DNA of 64,000 nt from Opisthocomus hoazin. Taxonomy: Eukaryota > Chordata > Aves > Opisthocomiformes > Opisthocomidae. This document shows positions 12,233 through 22,100 of the stretch, piece after piece. The translations under genes and the position numbers were made by a program. Where the stretch lies: positions 81,830,504 through 81,894,503 of the forward strand of contig NC_134414.1 in assembly GCF_030867145.1 (NCBI RefSeq), given 5' to 3'. Every line of letters starts with the position of its first letter. Position 1 is the stretch's first letter. The notes beneath the pieces were generated by a model. The model was not told where the DNA came from, did no database searches, and worked only from the letters and a program-made list of their open reading frames with translations.

Positions 12233-15200
12233 TTTGTAAGTTAGTTGGCCACTGATGGAGTGTCAGGTAACATTCAGCTGGTGGGACAGGGACAAGCTGA
12301 CCACTGCCACCTGGTCTGTAGGCCTATGACTGGAAGACCAGCTGCAGCATGGAGACTCTGTGACACCCTGTGCTGCGGAGGGTGCTGGGGAGGAGGGAAG
12401 GAGGAGAGCACCAGCATTTTTAGGAAAAGTTGAAGCAGTCTTCCTCAAGTGAGAAAGTTGTTTGTGGTGATTCATCACCAGTCTCCTTTCTTGGTGTGTC
12501 ACCATGCACGTGACTAATGGAGGAACTTTCCAAAGCTCGTGTTGGCTTCTGCAATGGAATGTAAATATGACTAATCTCGTAGCAGTAAGTATGTGAGAGC
12601 GGTGATGGGTCTTTGCAAAGGACTCCTATTTGTGTAGTTACTTTGCTCTCTTGAATACCGTCTAGCTCATCAGCTCTTCAAAAGCTTATGTCTGCTCTTT
12701 TATTTTACCTGCTGGGTTCTCACCCATCTGACACAAACTATCAGGTTACTGGGGACAGCCTGCTGAAGGTCTGCCTCTTGAGATCCTGGTATTTGAGCTA
12801 CGGACATGGAAGGAAGAGAGTGTAAATACTTCTGAAATTTTCTTGAATCTTCTCCTGCCCCCACGAGCTAGAAATACCTGCTGTATTGTGCTTTATATGC
12901 AATATATCTGCTTTACTTGCAATTATCTTTGCTCAGACTAAGAAAATGCTCATAAGCTCAGTTACTCTGGGTGCTCCTTAAACCTGTAGGGAGTGCAGTA
13001 TATTCTTGCTGACTTTTTCTTCTCGGATCCTGCTACCACTTTTATTCTAGCTTTGTAGCTTTATCTCTGTTGTCTGATTGTTTCTTCCCTGGAACTAGCT
13101 GAATCGTTGGTACTGAGCCTCTCTCCTTTCAGACCAAGTAACTGAACTTCTAGTTTAGCTGGACCCAGCCATACTAAAAGCTAAGCGAATGCAGTTGTAA
13201 AAGCAAGTCCTTTAAACACATATGAGGGTTTGTCGTGAACAGTGGAGAAACACCCAGTCTTTGGTGCGAAAGCGGACTGCCAGCACTTCAGAGTGCAGAT
13301 TATTGTAATGAGTTTCTAAAGCTAGGTTTTGACATTTTCTGCTGCCATTATTGAGATAAAGTAATGTGTTTGAAGAGTCTGACATCTCGCTGCATGCTTG
13401 GAAAACAGAATTGTGATCACAGAATATTGAATAATTCTAGTCAATGTAGAATGATTTTTTTTCTTTTATTTACTCTCAAATTTGTTTATTGCTCTCTCAA
13501 AGCTTGTCTTATGTGAGATTGGCAGTCAGCAGTCTTATCCTAAATTATTTCTCCATGAAGATCATGTGTGAAAACAATCCCTTAAAATAGCACTGTCACT
13601 GAATGCACGGTCTTTTACACTGGTTTCCTCCTCTTGAGGGAAACCACTGCAGCTGGAACCATTCAGAGTTCTCAGACTAAGTTTCATGGTTGCAGCGAGA
13701 GTCTTCAAGCAGCCTCTTTTCTGCTCTAGGTAAAACTTGAAGCTGCACCAAAGCATAATGTTGAGCATATGTGCTTGTTTTTCCCTCTGCCACTCCCTCT
13801 AAAAAGAAATAGTGATCTTGAAATATAGCCACCAATGTAACATTCATTGACTTAGTGATACATCTTTAACCTTGAGACAGATGGTGGTGGTCCATCCTCT
13901 GGGTGCTGTTCTGGTAGAGCATTTTGAGGAGCATGCGTCTTCAATAGATCCTTCTGCCTACCGTCTTGTAGTTAGACTAGCAAGTATCTGATCAGGTCCT
14001 GTCTTAGGCATTCCTTCCTGGAGGACTGTAGCCCGAGAGATGTATGTACTTGAGAAAACAAACAAACCTGAATTCAAGTTTGAGGAACAACTATGAAAAT
14101 ACCTGCTTAAATTTCTCTTCAGTGTTTTGACCTTTTTTTGCCAGCTAATATGAAGGTTTCTTGGTGTAGTCTAAACACAAAGGGGTAACTTCAGAGGTAG
14201 CTGAGATTTGGGTCTTAGCAACTGCTTATTTTACTGAGGTTTTTAAGATTGTATTGCAAGATGATGTAGGTTTCAGATAAACAATCTGCAAATGTTTTGC
14301 ATTTTGTGAAACAGATTTTCATGAGCTAAGTATCTAAAAGAGCTTATGGTTTCCACCTGGAGTGAAGAACACCAAGTGAAGTATCTTCCTGCTTTCTGTC
14401 CAAGATCTATACCTAATGACTTTATCCAGGAGCTTCTAACAGCACTTTGCTCGTGCACCAAAATAAAGCCATGAATTGCCTCTGTTTCCATGAAGGGCCC
14501 TGTCACAGACCAGGCAGTGCTACCTCCCTACCTGGCTGTGAGCAAGGTGGTACTTAGTTTAAATGTTACAGTTACTGCTGCTTAGACTTCAGATTTCAGT
14601 TTCTGCTGTAGTGTTCAGTTGGCCAGACTGAAGACTAGCTTGAAGCATGTTTTCAGGAAACTGCAAGCTTGCCTTTGATTTTTTAATTCCAGCTGTCATT
14701 CCTTGCTTCCATATTAAAAAACCAAAAATGTACCGTAGCCTTATTTCTTCTCTGGAAAAAAGAAAGGCATTGTTAGTGCAATTATCTGAGAAGGAAAAGA
14801 GATTTCAGTTTTGACCTCAGTTGAGATGAAAGATGTCACCAAGTAAACGAGCATCTGTCATTCCTGGTGCTAGACCTGTGACTTGTCCCTGTCTTAACTT
14901 GGACTGTCAAGTAAGCAAAAGGATCATTCTGCTTGTGGTTGGATTTTTGATGCTTGTTTTTTATTCCTCTCTTCAGACTTTGCAGTAGCCAGTTCTGATT
15001 CCTCTGCTGTAGCTACATTCTCACAGGAAAAGCCAGACACAACAATGCTGTATGCCTGTATCTTCTGAATTACTGTAGCTCTGGCTGGCATTAGGTTTTG
15101 CTCTGGCTGGCTTGATATTCAGTATGTAGAAAAGGTCTTCCAGCTTCTCTGGGGCTGGAGCATTATGTTTGGATGTGTTTTCTTTGAATAGCTGGTATCT

Positions 15201-16127
15201 ACTTTCATGCCTTGTTCTTTTTCCATGCTTCAGTGAAAGTAGGAATGATGAACTATCAGAAATATCCCAAGCAGTTGTTTTAGCTGTCCATTTATCTTCT
15301 AACCCTCTGCTGCTGCGATCACACTACTGTATTCATGCTGTGAAACCAGTTTGTATCATGGATATATTGAATTAGTGTGTTTGCAGTTGGCTGGGTAAGC
15401 AGCAGTAGCTCTAGTAACTGGCCTAATACAGCAAGAGAGAATGTTCTTTTCCTAAGGGCTGAAAATGAAACTTAATGTGCCTGGAGTGGAGATCCCTTAG
15501 TGGTGACAGCTGCATCTAGCTTTTAGGAAGTTGAAGAGACTGCTCAAGATCATCTGTGCTAATAACTTAACCACCTTGATACTGTTAACCTTTGTTAGGG
15601 GAAAAGATAAGTCTTATAAACCCATGAAAATTAATTTTTAATGCCAAGGTATTAAATCCTTTACCTGATTGTATAACTTTCATATTGGCCTTTGTGCTCC
15701 AAGGCTGTTCTTCACACTTGAATTCTTGTGAATTCAAGCTGTACCCCTGCTCATTTTTGTGGTTCAGTGGAAAGAAGGCTCGGAAAGAATATACTGTGGA
15801 TGGCACTAAGAAAGCATGCGATAGCAGTGGCAAGAATAAAGGATTAAGTGCATTATATTGACTGTATGTGTTCTGGCCCTCCAGATCCTTTCTATAGACA
15901 CAATTTTTAGTGCTGTTGTGTTTTTTTTCTGAAGAGATGTGTGGATAGTGGCCTGGAGAAATAGAGAAGAGTGTCTGTCTTCATCCCTGACTCAAAATAT
16001 TCTAGTCTGACACAGGAAGCAGAAAACATATCTCAAGATAGATCAAAGACGTGTTTATGACTGTAACAAGTGTTGGTTTTGAGTAAGAAAAAACAAGTGT
16101 TCTTACTGTTGCTTTCGTCTTTTACAG
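12233..16127. other. CD99 intron 1, no recognised feature
   Basis: No repeat or coding similarity was recognised in this 3.9-kb stretch before exon 2. Short open frames at 13562-13768, 14273-14506 and 15585-15833 have no family signature. Confidence 0.45.
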
Positions 16128-16163
16128 GCAATTATGACGACTTCAACTTACAAGATGCATTTG
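16128..16163 (+). CDS. CD99: CD99 exon 2 (first acidic module)
   Basis: This 36-nt symmetric exon (phase 1 on both sides) follows a pyrimidine-rich acceptor ending TTTTACAG and precedes a GTAATT donor. It encodes the start of the mature ectodomain, reading GNYDDFNLQDAF with the split first glycine. This corresponds to the FDLSDAL segment just after the signal peptide in mammalian CD99. Confidence 0.93.
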
Positions 16164-19100
16164 GTAATTATTACACTTTTGCAAATTTTGAGAGGGAGGT
16201 GGGAAAATAGTGGCTGCTCTTTTGACTTGCTTGTTTCCAAGTATCACTTCATGACCAAGCATGGCACCTTGTCCACATACAGTTTGTTTTAAAGCTCAGT
16301 GGAACAATTCAGTTGTGGGTATGTCAAAATGTTGACCGCACAGAACTGAGATTTGTTTTTGGGAACACTCAGGGATTCCTCTTACGGGCAAAATGTCTTG
16401 CTGTATAAACTTGATCTTGTGCTTTTCATTGTATAAACATAAGCTTACATTCATCCTTCATGTATCTTCTGAACAGTGTATTAAATAGTATTTAAACTTC
16501 TTTTTTTTCCTAACCATCCCTGGCAGAACCTACAAAGAAGCCTCTTCCGTCAAAGATGCCACCACCACCAGATTTCGGTGAGATGTAATTGGCTTGTAAT
16601 GCCTTTTACTGTAAAGTCAAGTATGGTTGTACGTACTAATTTGAGAGCCTGAATTTTTCAATTAGTGGCACACAGAGGTGTGATATTTCTATAAAAGAAA
16701 GCAATTCACTGGTAGTAAAAGAATTTCCGCATTTCAGAGTCTTCTGCTAGTGCTGTCACAAATTTATTTTGGGTTTTCCCAAGCTTAAAGACCCTGTGAG
16801 AATCTCTTCTTGGCTTTCAATCTGCACGTTTTGAGCTTGCTCACCTTGAGCTGGCCTTTGGCATGTACCACAGTCACCAAAAGCAGCGTGTAGCTTGGCA
16901 GATAATGCCTCGTAATTCTGTGGTGTTCCTCTGTGTGCCACTGTTGAATGAGTATGCCGTTATAGTCTTGGTGAAAACATTGTGAGGTGCCTTTTGTGTA
17001 AAAATAGTTTAAAAGTAGTTCAGTTTTTGCATTACATTTAAAACTTCCCTTCTTTCTTTGTAGATGATTTTGACTTGGAACATGCTCTTCACCCTGGTAA
17101 GTATCATGTTTTCCTGGATACTGCTCAGTGGTACTTGGTGCAGTGTCTGTCCATCCATCGTTACCTATATGTAATAAGGGCACTGAGTCGACTGAGGTAA
17201 CAGACTCCACAGAAAAATAATTTCAGTCTAGTAGTGTTTGTTTACCTTCATTTTTAAGGGTCTGGATCACAAAAACTATGTATTATTTCACTCATTTCTT
17301 AGCCAAGTCCTACTTGTTTCATTGCTCTGTCTTCACTAGATGGCACTAATTCCATAAACTATTACTTATGGAAGTATTTTTAAAATCTGAAATACTCTCT
17401 TCCTTTCCAGCATGCACTTTTAGTAGCACAAGGAAACATAAATCTGTTTGAGATAATGTGAGGGAAGGTACTCTGTCTAATGCCTTGCAGTTCTGCAGTG
17501 TGGGCAGCAGCAGAAATTGCAGTATTGTTTTCACTCAGCCAGGAAAAGGTGCATCCAGTTAGGCAGATAATGCACAGCAGCTTTTCAAGTACCACCACTA
17601 GACCTGTTGCAGTATAGACAGCGTTCCTAACATAGGGCATTCAGCTGTAGTACAGCAGCTCTGTTTGCATTAGCCCTTTGAAGTTTTGCCTCTCTTAAAG
17701 CAGTCTGTTTCCAGTCGCTGACATTTTTGAAAACAGAGTTGGCTAATTGAGAAACAGTTGGCTGAATGAATCAGATGGTTCAGGTATGTGAAGAGGCAGG
17801 ATCCTTTATAGGACAGCAAGACTACGTTGGGAGCTGTGCTCCGGAGGTGCCTGCCTCTTTACTCTGAATGTTCAGAGAGCCCAAGGAGTCCTGATCTAAC
17901 GTGTGCTAGAGTTGGGAGGAGGCAAGAGAACAACTGCAACATCAAGAACGTTTAACCTGATCTAGTCAAAGATGTCCCTGCTCACTGCAGGGGGTTTGGG
18001 CTAGATGACTTCTAAAGTTCCCTTCCAACCCAAAGCATTCTATGGTTCTATAAGAGGAAGTAGCACCCAGGAGAAATGGGCCGCTGGGTTGGTTCAGCTG
18101 TTGGTGAAAACACAGTTTTAGAAAACCACTGCTGGTGTGTTAATTTGATGTAGGCAACAAAGACTGTGACCAAACAGTACAGAGATAATTATTAAGATCT
18201 CTTAGTCTCCTGTTTTGTGGCGAACTAAATGAAGTGTCATTGTGGGGACCATATTTATAGTTCTATTCTGTGTATCTTGTCTTTTTCTTTTTTTTTTTTT
18301 TTTTAAAGTGAGGTACCAACCTTTATTATTGGTTAAAAACTGGTAGTTTTAAAAGAGGAAGCAGACAAGTAATCTATACCTGGTAGAAAAATTTAAAGAA
18401 ATTCAGTGTTTGAAATCAGATTTGCAAACTGAAATGCTGCATAACACTTAGTGGGTTCTTCTGTATACGTTCAGCTATAGCAAGGGTCTGACATGCAGGC
18501 TAAAGTAGCAGAAACACTTCATTGTGTTACAGTACAGCGTTTAACCTAAAATAACCAAACAAATACAGCATTAGCTAAGGAAAGGAAAGGAAAATGACAT
18601 GGGGAAGAGAAGTCTTTCAAGGTCACTATATGCTCTGCTTTTGGTCTTTTCACACTAGTAACTTTGGCCACTTTATTCTAACTCTATTTGTCTACAGATG
18701 ACCCCAAGCCTGGTCCGCCTGCAAAGCCTAGAGACACTGGTAAGACTGACCTAACACATGTTTCTGAACAGTAGAAAAGTATTCGATAATCTTTCCTAGT
18801 CCCTTTCAAAGTTACCATTTTGTAGTCTGCTTTTGATCCTTTTGATCTCTTAATCTTTTTTTTTTTTTTTCCTAAATCTCCCTTTTGTGTGTAGATAACC
18901 CCAAGCAAGGTCCACCTGCAGATCGTAAAGACACTGGTAAGGCTTCCAGCGCAAACTCCTGAATCATGACGTGGTGTTGCCATCTCAATTAAACTTATAA
19001 TAATTATTCATGGTTAATTGGCTGCTGCTCTGTATATTAGATGTTGCACTGGATAAACACTGAGGACTGAGGAAAAATTGTCTTGCAAATAAGCTTTGCA

Positions 19101-22100
19101 GCAGTCTTGAAATTCCATAACAAACCTGTTGAGTCACGTCACTTTCACTTAAAACCTGGAAGGTGTGGGGAGGAGGAAGGATGGGACAAGAGCGTGTGTG
19201 CTTGGGGCAGTGCTGTTCTTGGGTGCCTACGGTGCAGCACCAGTGTGTTGGACTGAGTCCTTTCATCTTTACAAACTGAATCCCTGCTAGTCATGCTAAA
19301 AAGTAAGTAGGAACTACCTGTGATCTGTATTCTTCAAGCATCTAAATTAAAGGTAAAGCTCAAAGTCAAAGGATTTTTTTTAGACTTTTTTAAAAGCCCC
19401 AGTTAAGAAATAAAATTATTTTGTATTTGAAAGGTAGGCTTAAAATACACGTCTTTCCCTGCCTGTTCTGCTTTAGAGGTCTTCTCTGTTGTTGCCTAAC
19501 TCAGAACAAAACAGATTCAGATGGATGCAGCTGTGATGATGCCATTATCCAGGAATATAGTGGTAAAGAGTCCTTTCCTGGAATGCAGGCCCTGGTTATT
19601 ATTCCTTCTCCTACCAGATTTGCAGCTGATACCTGAATTCAGGTCTTGCATGCCTCAGTACAGCGCTTTTGCAACCCAACTATAACATCCTCTGATGCAA
19701 TGCTTTTAGTGAAACAGATTTGCATTGCATAAATTAAAGATTCATTTGGCAGCAGAGGGAAGGAGGAGAATTCAGGCCCCATGAGGTAGGGTCCAGTGGA
19801 AATGGAGAGGGACTGATTGAGTGTCCTGCAACAGGTCAGAGCAGGGAATTACATGTGGATCTTTTGAAATGTGAACATGTCGTGACTACCATGCTGAGCC
19901 TAAACCCACCATGAACTCAGCTGTATGATCTAGAGAAAACTTCCATGTCATTATGTGCTTTGAGGTATCTTTTCACTGAACTTAAAACATGTAAGATAAT
20001 ATTATTTTTATTTTTTATAGGCAACTTTGATGATTCAGATCTAACTGGTGGCAGTTTACCAAAAGGAGGAGGCGATGCTGGTGGCAGCAATGGTAAGACA
20101 GTTGGTTGTGCTTCGTATTGATCCTATGGCTACATGAGATTTTGATAAAAGCTTGCTCAGAAGCTGGTTAACATGGTCTAACTTGTAACACCTTTGATTC
20201 TGGTATCTGAAACTTAAGAGCATACCTTCCACTTCAAAAGCGATGTGTTCTGTCTCTGCCAAAACCCCCAGATAATTAAGAGGTAAAACTGGTCTAGGAA
20301 GCTTCAATGATTTTTACTGTTATCCTAGGAAAGATGGAGCTTAAAACTGAGATGTGAATGTGGTACTTATGTCAAAATTCACCATGAATGTAGTACTTCA
20401 AGGCATCCAGGTGTTATCTTAAGATCTTCTGTGACATACTCTCAGTTTCTTTTACTTCTCATGGCTAGGAACCCTAGAGGTGGGCCAGAAGAGGGCCCAC
20501 CTGTGTTCTCAGAGATTTCATCTGTCCCACAGGATGAATTGATCCTTAAGACTTCCAAGTGACGTAGGTTATATCTACTCTGAGCAGTACAAAAGCCAGA
20601 CTTGTTTTGAGTAACCTGCCATGTCCAATTGTTACGGCACAGCTCAGTACAGAGGTGGTCACTGGGATCGCATTGTAGTAACAGGCACCGTTAGGATGGC
20701 ATTAGTCATCCCTCTGTGTTACTGTAACTTTACTATTTCCAGGTCAGAGTTAGATTCAGTGCCTTGATGTGGTGTTGAGACATGCTACTGGTTACTGAGT
20801 TCTTCAGAGACTTGTCCCTGATAGAGATTACTGATGCTGATTTTTTGGGAAGCTTTCACCTTCCAAGTTTCCTTTGGGGCAGTAATGTGAAAACTGGCAG
20901 GGACGAGGAGCATTTGTTGAGACTTGTGTGGTGTTTTCATCTGCACAGGTTCCTGCTTGAGTGGTGCAACTGCTTCAGTGGTGCAAATTGCATAGTGCCA
21001 AATAATAATGGTATTTACAGAACTTCTGTCCTGTTTCCTAAGAGAACTGCAAAAATATTTAGTAAATGAGGCTGGGATTTTAGGAAAAGGTGATTGGTTC
21101 CATGGAAATACAGTCGAATGCTATGCTGAAATTCTGTGCTGTTCCCCTCCACTGAGTATTCTGTGGTGGTGGGCGAGTTGATTAAACCAGATTTCACAGG
21201 TGTGCTGCACTCATTTTGTAGAAGTGCTGAGCTCTCAAGCCTGAAGTTGGCATCATCATGAGCTGTGCTTTGAAAATACAAAGTTTGAGTGCCAGAGAGC
21301 TTAGCACTGTGTGGATGTAACTATATCTATTTTATAGCTGTATGAATGGCTTGTAATTTTGCGTGATTAATTGGCAAAAGGTTGTCGATGATGTGACTGT
21401 TCTTTAGACATGTAGAATCTAAACCTTTTGTTCATTTTTACAGAACGAAAGGGCCCAAGTCCAAATAGTGGTGAAGAAGCTGAAGGTAAATTCATAAATT
21501 TATATATGATGGTGTCTGCATGTCTGAAGCTAGTTTTCTCACTTTTTATGTATTGATAATACTGTGTTAGAATGGGCAGCTGTGGTGGTGGGTTTCAGCT
21601 TAAAAACTTTTGTGGAATCTGGAATTCTTACTTTAAAGCTCTGCTTTCATAACGCTTTAAAATCTCTGTGTTGCAAATGATTCGAAAGTGGTAGGGTCTC
21701 AGAGACGCTGGTGCAGTGATTGCATGCATCCAACTTAGATTTGGCTATGCAAGGGTAGTTTTTTTTAATTAGTGGATCTTAACAACAGTCATGCTTAAGT
21801 TGCTTAACAGTAGACATTGCTAAGAAATCAATGGTTATAAAATTAGGATTCACTTTTCATTGCTCACAAAGACAGAAAGAGTTGATCACATTGATTAGTA
21901 TGGTTTGATGTCATTTCAGTTTATTGTTTTTTTGGAAGTGCTCACTGGGTTTACTTTGAGACAATACAAGTTTGACATTGCTTTCAATTCTGAAAAATGT
22001 ATACAAACTTCTGGGTTTTGTGGGGGTTTTGTTTGTCTTTTTTTGTTTTTCTTTCTAGCTTCTCAGGGAGCAATAGCTGGAATTGTAAGTGCTGTGGTTG

